A stretch of 64,000 bases of DNA from an uncultured Prevotella sp. (GTDB taxonomy: Bacteria > Bacteroidota > Bacteroidia > Bacteroidales > Bacteroidaceae), in assembly GCA_900315835.1 (NCBI GenBank), contig ONAR01000011.1, positions 1 to 64,000 on the forward strand. Direction: 5' to 3'. Under the pieces are notes generated by a model, which saw nothing but the letters and a program-made list of their open reading frames with translations, searched no databases and was not told the DNA's origin. Both the position numbers and the translations under genes were made by a program. This document shows positions 9,396 through 17,888 of this stretch, piece by piece (positions within the stretch are counted from its first letter, which is position 1; each line of letters starts with the position of its first letter).

Positions 9396-10361
9396 ATGAA
9401 GACAAAATATTTCTTTTTGAGCATGCTGTCGGCAATGGCTCTTACGGCCTCGTTCACGGCGTGCAGCAGCGACGACGATGATCCCACGCCTGAGGTCGTG
9501 GAGTCAAAGGCAATCACCGTGGATACCGACACGCTGAAGATGGATGTGGCAGCCACATCGACTTTCAACATCACCGACGGCGGCGGCGACTACAAGGTGT
9601 TTTCAGAAAATCCCGAGGTGGTGACGGCTACCATAGACAACAATACGGTGTCGGTGACCTCACTGAAGAAAGGCAAGACCGGTGTGGTCATCTCCGATGC
9701 GCAGGGCAACTACAAGCGCGTCATGGTGCAGTCGATGTATATGACGATGAGCCTTGACAAGGAGACAGTAGCCATCGGCATCAAGCTCGGACACACCGAC
9801 GGTAGGGCTACCGTGACGGTGACGGCAGGCAACGGCGGCTATACGGCTGTCGTGGCCGATGAGAACATTGCCACGGCACGCGTAAGCGGCGACAATATCG
9901 TGCTTACTGCCAAGGCCAAGGGTACCACCACGCTCACCGTGACCGACATGATGGGCCTGACGAAGACCGTGCCCGTGACGGTTGAGTCCTCCAGCATCCC
10001 CTACACTGACGAGGAGAAGCAGGAAATCGTCAATACGCTCACTGACAACACAATAGTGTGGGATGGCCAGCAGTCAATGAGCTGGGGTAACTATGGGGTA
10101 GTGAAGAATGGCGACAACAATGTCGTCACATGGGACTACTATGGCTACTATTATTTTAAGTTCAATGTCGGCCCTGACCTTACTGTTGGCACGAAAACCA
10201 ACTGTACGGTAGAGGCCAAGATGGACTGGGGCTCTCCTGAAACTACATACGACAACGTGACGGTGGAAATTCTCAAGAACGACAGCAAACGCATCTGGGG
10301 CATTGCCTACGTGATTAAGGACAACTATCTGCATTATGGCTATTTCTGCATGGGCTTATAA
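9396..10361 (+). CDS. Lipoprotein with two Ig-like (BIG2-type) repeats and an unassigned C-terminal domain
   Basis: The 321-aa lipoprotein has a signal ending in FTAC followed by an acidic SSDDDD stretch. Two Ig-like repeats can be traced (about 38-110 and 112-198) by the recurring pattern VVTATIDNNTVSVTSLKKGK / IATARVSGDNIVLTAKAKGT. The last roughly 120 residues are rich in Tyr, Trp and Asn (MSWGNYG, WDYYGYYYFKF) and match no family I recognise. The aromatic content and the position after the endo-GH18 suggest a surface glycan-binding protein, with the Ig repeats as a stalk. It starts 15 bp after the GH18 gene, so it is part of the operon. Function is inferred. Confidence 0.7.
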   Translation: MKTKYFFLSMLSAMALTASFTACSSDDDDPTPEVVESKAITVDTDTLKMDVAATSTFNITDGGGDYKVFSENPEVVTATIDNNTVSVTSLKKGKTGVVISDAQGNYKRVMVQSMYMTMSLDKETVAIGIKLGHTDGRATVTVTAGNGGYTAVVADENIATARVSGDNIVLTAKAKGTTTLTVTDMMGLTKTVPVTVESSSIPYTDEEKQEIVNTLTDNTIVWDGQQSMSWGNYGVVKNGDNNVVTWDYYGYYYFKFNVGPDLTVGTKTNCTVEAKMDWGSPETTYDNVTVEILKNDSKRIWGIAYVIKDNYLHYGYFCMGL

Positions 10362-10505
10362 TGTTCATCGATTAGAATAGTTTTAGGACTTGCGGCGGGA
10401 CTATTTGGCTTATTGGCCATGGTTCCGCTGCTTTTTTTTATTGAAAAGATAGTCCGTCTCGATAATTATCACTACCTTTACCACACAAAACCAAACGGCT
10501 TATGA
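10362..10505 (+). other. Possible 20-47-codon membrane peptide frame coupled to the GH28-like gene
   Basis: A frame in phase with the preceding lipoprotein gene continues past its TAA and stops at a TGA that overlaps the next ATG (ATGA at 10502-10505). Its middle reads VLGLAAGLFGLLAMVPLLFF, a plausible membrane segment, then a polar tail. The only ATG is internal (10419-10421), so a full-length product would need a non-ATG start. A run of eight T (10432-10439) lies inside. It may be a real small gene or a chance frame. Confidence 0.25.
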
Positions 10506-11767
10506 TCTATCTCTTGGCGCTCATTATCAATATTCTTTCGTTTGGCGCCGTCGGCGACGGCACCACTGACAATACCGTCGCCATCAACCGAGCCTTGGCC
10601 CATTGCCACGAGCAGGGCGGGGGAAGGGTGGTGGTGCCGCCGGGCGTCTTCGTCACTGGCTCGCTCCATGTGCCGTCGGGCGTCACGCTCTGGCTCGACA
10701 GTCAGGCCGTAATCAAGGGCAGCCTGGAGCTTGGCCGCTACCAGCCGCTCCGCACGCACAAGGACCTCAGCCGCTACAGCACTGGCTTGGGCACTGTGAA
10801 CGACAACGACGCGGCCAATCCCCAATGGTCGCTCGCTCTCATCCACATCGTCGACGCCGACCACTGCGGCATTGGGGGCAGCGGCACCATCGACGGCAGC
10901 AACGTGCGCAACCGGCTTGGCGAGGAGGGTATGCGCGGGCCGCATGCCGTCATCATTGCCAACAGCCGCCACGTCAGGGTGACGGGCATACGCATCGTCG
11001 ATGCCGCCAACTACGCCATACTCGGCTACGAGCTGCGGCAGGCTGTGTTCGACCACCTGCGCATTGAGGGCGGATGGGACGGCATACATCTGCGCGGCGC
11101 ATACAAGACCCGCATCAGCCATTGCCGGCTTTCCACCGGCGACGACGGCATTGCCGGTGGCTATTGGCAGAAGATGACCGTCAGCCACTGCGACATCAAC
11201 TCATCCTGCAACGGCATCAGGATGATACAGCCGTCGGTGGGCCTCACCGTGGAGGATTGCACTTTCAGCGGCCCCGGCCGCTACCGGCACATCACCTCGG
11301 GCAAGACCGCCAGCGATGCGGCCATCAGTCTGGAGCCGGGCGGGTGGGGACCCAGCCCTGGGCTGACCGACCGTGTGACGCTGCGCCGCATAAGTTGCCA
11401 CACCGTGCTCACGCCACTCTCCGTCACGCTGGCCGACGGCTGTCCGCTTGGGCGGCTGAGAGTGGTCGGACTCAAGGGCGACGACATCACGCGCATGGCC
11501 CTGTCGGTGAAGAGCTGGGGCGCGACGAGAGGACACAGGGTAGTCCTGCGCGACGTCAGCCTGACGTTTCGCGGCATCGACGACCCCTCGCTGCCCCAAA
11601 GCTTCCAAGGCCTGTCGTTCGACAAGTGGCCGTTCTTTCCCTCCTTTGGCCTCTACTTCCGCAATATCGACAGGGTGAGGCTCAGCCGCGTGCGCTGCGC
11701 CACCGTGGGCAGAGACTACCGCCCGATGATGGTGACCGACAGCGTCGGCAACGTGATTGTGGACTAA
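10502..11767 (+). CDS. GH28-like right-handed beta-helix protein with non-canonical active site
   Basis: The 421-aa protein starts with the polygalacturonase-type opening FGAVGDGTTDNTVAINRAL and continues as parallel beta-helix repeats. A GDDGIA motif (Asp214, Asp215) corresponds to the GH28 catalytic DD pair. The usual GHG and R-I-K motifs are missing where expected (NSSCNGIRMIQ instead). Only about eight hydrophobic residues (MIYLLALI) precede the fold, so there is no normal signal peptide. An in-frame stop at 10463 rules out a much longer start. Its start overlaps the stop of a small upstream frame. Pectin activity would be out of place among N-glycan genes; a glycosidase or epimerase-like role on a host glycan is possible. 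Substrate unknown. Confidence 0.7.
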   Translation: MIYLLALIINILSFGAVGDGTTDNTVAINRALAHCHEQGGGRVVVPPGVFVTGSLHVPSGVTLWLDSQAVIKGSLELGRYQPLRTHKDLSRYSTGLGTVNDNDAANPQWSLALIHIVDADHCGIGGSGTIDGSNVRNRLGEEGMRGPHAVIIANSRHVRVTGIRIVDAANYAILGYELRQAVFDHLRIEGGWDGIHLRGAYKTRISHCRLSTGDDGIAGGYWQKMTVSHCDINSSCNGIRMIQPSVGLTVEDCTFSGPGRYRHITSGKTASDAAISLEPGGWGPSPGLTDRVTLRRISCHTVLTPLSVTLADGCPLGRLRVVGLKGDDITRMALSVKSWGATRGHRVVLRDVSLTFRGIDDPSLPQSFQGLSFDKWPFFPSFGLYFRNIDRVRLSRVRCATVGRDYRPMMVTDSVGNVIVD

Positions 11768-11879
11768 GGTTTAGATTTAATTAACGGTATTCAGTTAAGG
11801 GAAGACCACCGTGAAATTGTTATCATTATAGTGACCCTATATGATTGGCATCAACTTATAACTGTTAAAAATCAATATA

Positions 11880-12857
11880 ATGACACACATTCCTTTTGAG
11901 AACCGGCCGGCAGGGTGCAGCGACCCGCTTTGGCGTTACAGCAAGAACCCCATCATCGACCGCTATCACATCCCATCATCCAACAGCATCTTCAACAGTG
12001 CCGTGGTTCGTTTTGGCGACGGCTTCGCAGGTGTTTTCCGCTGCGACAACAAGGCCGTGCAGATGAATATCTTTGCCGGCTTCAGCAAAGACGGCATCAA
12101 CTGGGACATCAATCCCGAGCCGATACAGTTTGAGGCAGGCAACACCGACATGATTGTGAGTGAGTATAAGTACGACCCGCGTGTCACCTGGATAGAAGAC
12201 CGCTACTGGATTACCTGGTGCAACGGCTACAACGGCCCGACCATCGGCATCGGCTATACGTTCGACTTCAAGAAGTTTTACCAGTGCGAGAATGCCTTCC
12301 TGCCTTTCAACCGCAACGGCGTGCTGTTCCCGCAGAAGATTAATGGAAAGTATGCGTTGCTCTCGCGTCCGAGCGACAACGGCCATACGCCCTTCGGCGA
12401 CATCTTTGTCAGCTACAGTCCCGACATGAAATACTGGGGCGAGCACCGTTGCGTGATGCGTCCCACGCCGTTTGAGGAGAGTGCCTGGCAGTGCACCAAG
12501 ATTGGCGCTGGCCCCATTCCCATACTCACCGATGAGGGCTGGCTGCTGTTCTATCACGGCGTCATCACCACGTGCAACGGCTACCGCTATTCGATGGGTG
12601 CCGCCATCCTCGACCGCGACAATCCTGCAAAGGTGCTTTACCGCTCGCGCTACTACCTGCTCGGTCCCGCCGCGCCTTACGAGTTGCAGGGCGACGTGCC
12701 CAACGTGGTGTTCCCCTGCGCCGCGCTCAACGAGGGCAACAAGGTATGCGTTTACTACGGAGCGGCCGACACGGTGACCGGCCTGGCCTTTGGCTATATC
12801 GACGAAATCATCGACTTCGTGAAACAACATCACTACAATGGCAACCTGCCCAAATAA
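11880..12857 (+). CDS. GH130 beta-1,4-mannosyl-N-acetylglucosamine phosphorylase
   Basis: The 325-aa protein has no signal peptide, fitting a cytoplasmic phosphorylase. GH130 enzymes use phosphate to split Man-beta-1,4-GlcNAc into mannose 1-phosphate and GlcNAc. The five-bladed propeller motifs are clear: [17 protein letters not shown] near the start, and [16 protein letters not shown] with Asp99, which aligns with the family catalytic acid. Later come [21 protein letters not shown] and VFPCAA. It lies between the GH28-like and GH92 genes. The 112-bp gap before it is the second largest in the cluster and shows no clear promoter. The gene completes degradation of the N-glycan core after GH92 and GH125. 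The family is certain; the disaccharide preference comes from context and homology. Confidence 0.9.
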   Translation: MTHIPFENRPAGCSDPLWRYSKNPIIDRYHIPSSNSIFNSAVVRFGDGFAGVFRCDNKAVQMNIFAGFSKDGINWDINPEPIQFEAGNTDMIVSEYKYDPRVTWIEDRYWITWCNGYNGPTIGIGYTFDFKKFYQCENAFLPFNRNGVLFPQKINGKYALLSRPSDNGHTPFGDIFVSYSPDMKYWGEHRCVMRPTPFEESAWQCTKIGAGPIPILTDEGWLLFYHGVITTCNGYRYSMGAAILDRDNPAKVLYRSRYYLLGPAAPYELQGDVPNVVFPCAALNEGNKVCVYYGAADTVTGLAFGYIDEIIDFVKQHHYNGNLPK

Positions 12858-12872
12858 TCCCATATCAGCAAT

Positions 12873-15023
12873 ATGAAGCGACATTCTTTATTATATCTTG
12901 TCCTGTTGACGGCCTTGTTGCCCCTTTGTGCCTCGGCAGGCGAGCTTACCAAATTAGTCAATCTGCGCATCGGCACGGGTGGCCACGGCCACGTGTTTCT
13001 CGGTGCCAACGTGCCGTTTGGCTTCGTTCAGCTGGGGCCCACCGAGCATACGCGCGGCTGGGACTGGTGCTCGGGCTATCACGACAGCGACAACGTGCTG
13101 CTGGGCTTTAGCCATACCCACCTCAGCGGAACGGGCATCGGCGACCTTGGCGACATCACCCTGCTGCCCGTCGCCACGGCTGAGCAGGACACAGCCGTGT
13201 TCAGCCACAGCGACGAGACGGTGCGCCCGGGCTACTACAGCGTCAACCTGCACAACCCGGAGGTTACCGTTGAGCTGACCGCCACCGAGCGTTGCGGCAT
13301 CCACCGCTACACTTTCCACAAAGACGCCCCCGCCTTTATCCGCCTCGACTTGAACACCGGCATCGGCTGGGACTCGGTCTATGCCACCGATTTTCAGTTT
13401 GACGGCGCATCCGAGGTGTCGGGCCTGCGCTTCTCTCACGGCTGGGCCAAGGACCAGAAGGTGTATTTCACGGCGCAGTTCTCACAACCGTTAAGGCTCG
13501 TCAAGAGCGGCCGTGGCTATGGCGTGTTCCAGCTGAGCAATCCACAGGAGCCTCTACTTGTCAGGGTGGGACTGTCGGCAACAGGCATAGACGGCGCCAA
13601 GGCCAACTTGTGCACAGAGGTCTCCAACTGGGACTTCGACGGCACTGCCAAGGCTGCCGATGAGGCATGGGAGAGGCAACTCGCCAAAATCAAGGTCTCG
13701 GCAAGCGACGAGGTAAGGCAGATTTATTACACGGCCGTCTATCATGCGTTCAACGCACCCTCCATCTTCAACGATGTTGACGGCTCCTATCGCGGTGCCG
13801 ACGGTCAGGTGCATCGTGACACGGCGGGCAACAACTACACCACTTTCTCGCTTTGGGATACTTATCGCGCCGAGATGCCGCTGCTGTCGGTCGTTGAGCC
13901 GACGCGTGCCGCCGACATGGGTCGCACCTTCCTGCGCATCGCCGACGAGCAGGGCCGCTTGCCGGTGTGGCATCTCATGGGTAATGAGACCGACTGCATG
14001 GTCGGTAATCCGGGTGTCATCGCTTTGGCTGACATGGTGCTGAAAGGCCTGGTCACCGACAAACAGCATGCCCTCGAGGCCATGAAGACCACGATGGAGA
14101 CGCCGGGCCGCAGCTTGGAACTGTTCAATAAGTATGGTTATATTCCCATGGACTTGGATCCGACACACGAGACGGTGGCCAAGACGCTGGAATACGCCAT
14201 TGCCGCCGACGCCGTGGGGCGTGTGGCCAACAGCATGGGCGACAAGCAGGCAGCCGAACTCTACACGCAGCGCGGTAAGGCTTATCAGCAACTCTTCGAC
14301 CCGCAGACGCAGTTCATGCGTGGCCGCAGTGTAAAGAAAGAATGGCGTACGCCGTTCAACCCCTTCCACGCCGTTCACCGCATGGATGACTACACTGAAG
14401 GAAACGCCTGGCAATACACTTGGCTGGTGCCTCAGGATGTGCATGGACTGGTGAAATGCTTCCCCTCGGAGAAGGCGTTCTGCACCAAGCTCGACTCGCT
14501 GTTCACCGTCGAGGGAGACCTCGGCGCCGAAGCCTCACCCGACATCTCCGGGCTCATTGGGCAGTATGCCCACGGCAATGAGCCGAGCCACCACATTATT
14601 TATATGTACAACTACATCGGCAAGCCCTACAAGGCTGCACCGCTGCTGAGGAAGGTGATGAAGGAGATGTACACTACCGCCAAGGACGGACTCTGCGGCA
14701 ATGAGGACGTAGGGCAGATGTCGGCGTGGTATGTGCTGTCGGCCATCGGACTCTATCAGGTGGAGCCGGCTGGCGGTCCGTTCATCATCGGATCGCCCGT
14801 GGTCAATAAGGCCACCATCCAACTGGAGAGTGGCAAGACGTTCACCGTGGAAGCGAAGAACAACTCCGACAGTAATATCTATGTGCAGTCGGTTCAGCTC
14901 AACGGCAAGCCGCTCTCTCGCAGCTACATCACTTACAAGCAGCTCATGCAGGGTGGCAAGCTCACCCTTGTCATGGGCAGCAAACCCTCTAAGTGGGGAA
15001 CAAAGAAAAATGAACGACCCTAA
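12873..15023 (+). CDS. GH92 exo-alpha-mannosidase
   Basis: The 716-aa protein has a Sec signal peptide (cleavage near CASA|GE), so it is probably periplasmic. GH92 enzymes are calcium-dependent inverting alpha-mannosidases, mostly alpha-1,2 or alpha-1,3. Visible family motifs include IGTGGHGHVFLGANVPFG and SGYHDSD near the start. NETDCMVGNPG follows, then YTEGNAWQYTW (Glu509, the likely acid), HGNEPSHH, and GNEDVGQMSAWY with Glu611/Asp612 in the base region. The HGNEP motif is associated with alpha-1,2 specificity. It starts 15 bp after GH130 and precedes GH125, so it likely trims high-mannose arms. Linkage specificity is inferred. Confidence 0.93.
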   Translation: MKRHSLLYLVLLTALLPLCASAGELTKLVNLRIGTGGHGHVFLGANVPFGFVQLGPTEHTRGWDWCSGYHDSDNVLLGFSHTHLSGTGIGDLGDITLLPVATAEQDTAVFSHSDETVRPGYYSVNLHNPEVTVELTATERCGIHRYTFHKDAPAFIRLDLNTGIGWDSVYATDFQFDGASEVSGLRFSHGWAKDQKVYFTAQFSQPLRLVKSGRGYGVFQLSNPQEPLLVRVGLSATGIDGAKANLCTEVSNWDFDGTAKAADEAWERQLAKIKVSASDEVRQIYYTAVYHAFNAPSIFNDVDGSYRGADGQVHRDTAGNNYTTFSLWDTYRAEMPLLSVVEPTRAADMGRTFLRIADEQGRLPVWHLMGNETDCMVGNPGVIALADMVLKGLVTDKQHALEAMKTTMETPGRSLELFNKYGYIPMDLDPTHETVAKTLEYAIAADAVGRVANSMGDKQAAELYTQRGKAYQQLFDPQTQFMRGRSVKKEWRTPFNPFHAVHRMDDYTEGNAWQYTWLVPQDVHGLVKCFPSEKAFCTKLDSLFTVEGDLGAEASPDISGLIGQYAHGNEPSHHIIYMYNYIGKPYKAAPLLRKVMKEMYTTAKDGLCGNEDVGQMSAWYVLSAIGLYQVEPAGGPFIIGSPVVNKATIQLESGKTFTVEAKNNSDSNIYVQSVQLNGKPLSRSYITYKQLMQGGKLTLVMGSKPSKWGTKKNERP

Positions 15024-15038
15024 TCAATAATCAACAAT

Positions 15039-16523
15039 ATGAATCATCTAAGGAAGAATATCTTATGCGCCGGCGCCATGCTTGTCCTGGGCATGGGTGC
15101 CTGCCACGCTCAGGCCAACAAGGTGCAGAAAGAGTTTGGCAAAGACTACATTAAGCTCGCCGCCGTCAGCACGCGCTACGTATCGAAGCGCCCGGCTGAG
15201 GCAGAGCGCCTGTTCCGCTCTGACGTCATCGAGAAGGAAATCAAACGCGTGAAGAAGTTGCTCAAGGACAATCCCTATTTGGCTTACATGTTTGAGAACT
15301 GCTTCCCCAACACGCTCGACACGACGGTGCACTATTCCGAGGACAGCGACGGCAACCCCGACACTTTCGTCTATACAGGCGACATCGCTGCCATGTGGGG
15401 TCGCGACTCGGGTGCGCAGGTGTGGCCTTACCTGCAGTTTGCCAACAAGGATAAGAACTTGAAGAAACTCATCAAGGGCGTCATTCGCCGGCAGTTGAAG
15501 AATATCTGCTTCGACCCCTACGCCAATGCCTTCAACCGTGTGCCTAATCCCAACGGCGAATGGATGAAGGACGACAGCGGCATGAAGCCCGAGTTGCACG
15601 AGCGCAAGTATGAGATTGACTCGCTCTGCTATCCCATCCGTCTGGCTTATGAGTATTGGAAGGTAACGGGTGATGCATCTATCTTTGACAGCACATGGGT
15701 TGAGGCCATGCAGAAGGTGCTTCAGACCTTCCACGAGCAGCAGCGTAAGAACGGCCGTGGCCCGTACAAGTTCCTCCGTGTTACCGACCGTGCCTTCGAC
15801 ACCGTGGGCAACGACGGTTGGGGAGCTCCAGTGAAGCCCGTCGGCCTCATTGCCTCGGTTTTCCGTCCCAGCGACGATGCCACCATTCTGTTGTTCCTCG
15901 TCCCCTCCAACTTCATGGCAGTGACGTCGCTCAACAAGGCTGCCGAGGTGCTGGAGACGGTCAATAACAACAACGGCCTCGCCTCACAGTGCCGCAGTCT
16001 GGCCAATGAGGTACACGATGCACTGATGAAGTATGCCGTCTACAATCATCCCAAATACGGTAAAATTTATGCTTACGAGGTGGATGGCTTTGGCAACCAG
16101 CTGCTGATGGATGATGCCAATGTGCCGAGCCTGCTGGCCATGCCTTATTTAGGCGATGTTGATGTCAACGACCCGATTTACCAGAACACCCGTCGCTTCG
16201 TGTGGAGTGAGGACAATCCTTACTTCTTCCGCGGCAAGGCCGGCGAGGGCATTGGCGGGCCGCACATCGGCTACGACATGGCCTGGCCGATGAGCATCAT
16301 GATGAAGGCTTTTACATCAAACGACGACAAGGAAATCAAATGGTGCATTGAGACACTGATGCACACCGATGCAGGCACCGGCCTTATCCATGAGTCGTTC
16401 GACGTGAATGATTCCAACCATTACTCCCGTCCCTGGTTTGCCTGGCAAAACACACTGTTCGGCGAGCTAATTGAGAAACTTATCAACGAGGGTAAGGTGG
16501 ACTTGCTCAATTCCTGCAAGTAG
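15039..16523 (+). CDS. GH125 exo-alpha-1,6-mannosidase
   Basis: The 494-aa protein has an N-terminal export signal (LVLGMGACHAQA; a lipobox at Cys is possible but not clear). GH125 enzymes are metal-independent, inverting exo-alpha-1,6-mannosidases with an (alpha/alpha)6 fold. Recognisable segments are GDIAAMWGRDSGAQVWPY, FDPYANAFNR, HERKYEIDSLCYP, SVFRPSDDATILLFLVPSN and GPHIGYDMAWPMS. It is the last gene of the PUL, 15 bp after GH92, and would remove the alpha-1,6-mannose left after GH92 action. The stop codon lies inside a strong inverted repeat (16508-16556). The family call is strong. Confidence 0.93.
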   Translation: MNHLRKNILCAGAMLVLGMGACHAQANKVQKEFGKDYIKLAAVSTRYVSKRPAEAERLFRSDVIEKEIKRVKKLLKDNPYLAYMFENCFPNTLDTTVHYSEDSDGNPDTFVYTGDIAAMWGRDSGAQVWPYLQFANKDKNLKKLIKGVIRRQLKNICFDPYANAFNRVPNPNGEWMKDDSGMKPELHERKYEIDSLCYPIRLAYEYWKVTGDASIFDSTWVEAMQKVLQTFHEQQRKNGRGPYKFLRVTDRAFDTVGNDGWGAPVKPVGLIASVFRPSDDATILLFLVPSNFMAVTSLNKAAEVLETVNNNNGLASQCRSLANEVHDALMKYAVYNHPKYGKIYAYEVDGFGNQLLMDDANVPSLLAMPYLGDVDVNDPIYQNTRRFVWSEDNPYFFRGKAGEGIGGPHIGYDMAWPMSIMMKAFTSNDDKEIKWCIETLMHTDAGTGLIHESFDVNDSNHYSRPWFAWQNTLFGELIEKLINEGKVDLLNSCK

Positions 16524-16556
16524 GCGCGCGCGCAAGTGCGGATGCTGCAGGAATTG
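16508..16556 (+). terminator. Inverted repeat over the end of the PUL operon
   Basis: CAATTCCTGCA (16508-16518) and TGCAGGAATTG (16546-16556) are a perfect 11-bp inverted pair that encloses the GH125 stop codon and a GCGCGCGCGC run. There is no T-tract, so it may be an mRNA 3'-end stabiliser rather than a classic terminator. Confidence 0.5.
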
Positions 16557-16570
16557 TCATACCAAGGGCT

Positions 16571-16600
16571 GGTGGCCGGCACCAGGCCGGCCACTACACT
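16571..16600 (-). repeat. REP-like palindrome (copy C)
   Basis: It is the same 30-bp unit as at 475-504, in reverse orientation. The flank CATACCAAGGG also matches, inverted, the flank of copy A, so the repeated unit is somewhat longer than the palindrome. Confidence 0.9.
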
Positions 16601-16691
16601 ATAACCCTTGAGGTAAACCATAAATTCCACTGGAGAGGAGACGGAAGAGCAGGCAAGCAGAAGATTAATGTCCGTGTAGCTTTTTGGTGGT

Positions 16692-16790
16692 AGTGTAGTG
16701 GCCGGCCTAGTGCCGGCCACCAGCCTTCTTGGTATTGACGGGAAAGCCATGCCAAGTACTGGTGGCCGACACGAGGTCGGCCAATACACT
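16692..16790. repeat. Inverted pair of REP-like palindromes (copies D and E)
   Basis: Copy D (16692-16721, +) is near consensus. Copy E (16761-16790, -) is diverged (GTGGCCGACACGAGGTCGGCC). Together with copy C they fill the 330-bp gap between the convergent GH125 and ddh genes. Nothing else is visible there. Confidence 0.85.
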
Positions 16791-16853
16791 GTCATCAGGG
16801 CGGTCTCTCACCATGGGTTTGTGCCTGCCGGTGATGATGCCCCTTGCTTTTTC

Positions 16854-17753
16854 TTACACCAACGTTGCAACCACTTCCTCTCTGGTGCCGGGCAGCATGT
16901 CGATGACCGGTATCTCGGGCATGGTGTAGCAGCCGGGCTGGAGGCGCATGCTGGCGCGGGCCACGTTGACCAACACCTGGCCGGTGAGGGCCGGATTGTT
17001 GATGCTCATGTCGAACGAGAAGCGCTGGTTCTGCGTCTTGCCGCTCACGCCCTTGCGGGTCATGTGGACGCCGTGGCCCATGTCGCGTACCTCGTCGACG
17101 CTCTTCACGGCAAACACGTGCAGCTCGTCGTGGGCGAAGTAGTCGTCGGCCTTTAGCTCGTCATAGACTTGCTCCACGGTGTAGCCGTCCTCCAGTTCCA
17201 CATACACCATGCGGCGGTGGATGCCCTCGCCGAGGGGAATGGTCATCGACAGGGCGTTGCGCACGCCTTTCTTTGAGCGGGCCACTACGCTGTGCCCCAT
17301 CGACATGCCCGGACCGAAATTGGTGTAGCTCAAGCCCTTCGGTGCAAGGCTCTCGAGCAGTACGCGCACGATGGAGTCGGAACCCGGATCCCAACCGGCA
17401 GAGATGACGCTCACGCGGCCGGCCTTCTTACAGTTCTCCATCTGCTTGGTGCGGTAGTCGAGGATGGAGGTGTGGATGTCGAAGCTGTCAACGGTATTGA
17501 TGCCCAGTGCGACGATCTTTGCCGAGAGTTCGGGACAAGTACGCGTCGGTGTAGCGAGGATAGCTACATCGACATTCTTCAGTTTTGTGATGTCGTCAAC
17601 CACCTCATAGGGCGTCAACTCAAGTGGCTTGTCTTTGTCGCCCTGACGACGAACGATGCCGGCAATTTCAAAGTCGGGTGCAGCCTCGAGGGCTTGTACG
17701 CTGAAGTGGCCGATGTTGCCGTAGCCCACCACAGCTGCTCTAATCTTCTTCAT
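16854..17753 (-). CDS. ddh: meso-diaminopimelate D-dehydrogenase
   Basis: The 299-aa enzyme makes meso-diaminopimelate from tetrahydrodipicolinate, ammonia and NADPH in one step. The product feeds lysine and peptidoglycan synthesis. The N-terminal Rossmann fold reads VVGYGNIGHFSVQAL. Family motifs include ATPTRTCPELSAKI, DSFDIHTSI, SAGWDPGSDSIVR and FGPGMSMGHSV. The length is typical for the family (about 300-325). It stands alone, convergent with the PUL, and has its own TAAATTTG promoter element upstream (17809-17816). Confidence 0.95.
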   Translation of the reverse strand: MKKIRAAVVGYGNIGHFSVQALEAAPDFEIAGIVRRQGDKDKPLELTPYEVVDDITKLKNVDVAILATPTRTCPELSAKIVALGINTVDSFDIHTSILDYRTKQMENCKKAGRVSVISAGWDPGSDSIVRVLLESLAPKGLSYTNFGPGMSMGHSVVARSKKGVRNALSMTIPLGEGIHRRMVYVELEDGYTVEQVYDELKADDYFAHDELHVFAVKSVDEVRDMGHGVHMTRKGVSGKTQNQRFSFDMSINNPALTGQVLVNVARASMRLQPGCYTMPEIPVIDMLPGTREEVVATLV

Positions 17754-17808
17754 ATTTCTTTTATTGGTTTGTTATGTTGGCTTGATGTCATTGCATCTTC
17801 TCTGTCTG

Positions 17809-17816
17809 CAAATTTA
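17809..17816 (-). promoter_or_regulatory. Bacteroidetes -7 element for ddh
   Basis: TAAATTTG on the minus strand matches TAnnTTTG and lies 55 bp upstream of the ddh start. The -33 region is weak. Confidence 0.55.
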
Positions 17817-17888
17817 CGCATTTATCTTGAGAAAATCCTTTGCTATCTCACGGAAATTTATTAAGTTTGTGGAAAAATAGCAGTAACT

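Noticed and set aside
16698-17156. Open frame on the plus strand over REP copies and ddh
   Set aside because: It starts in a REP copy and runs antisense to the well-supported ddh gene.
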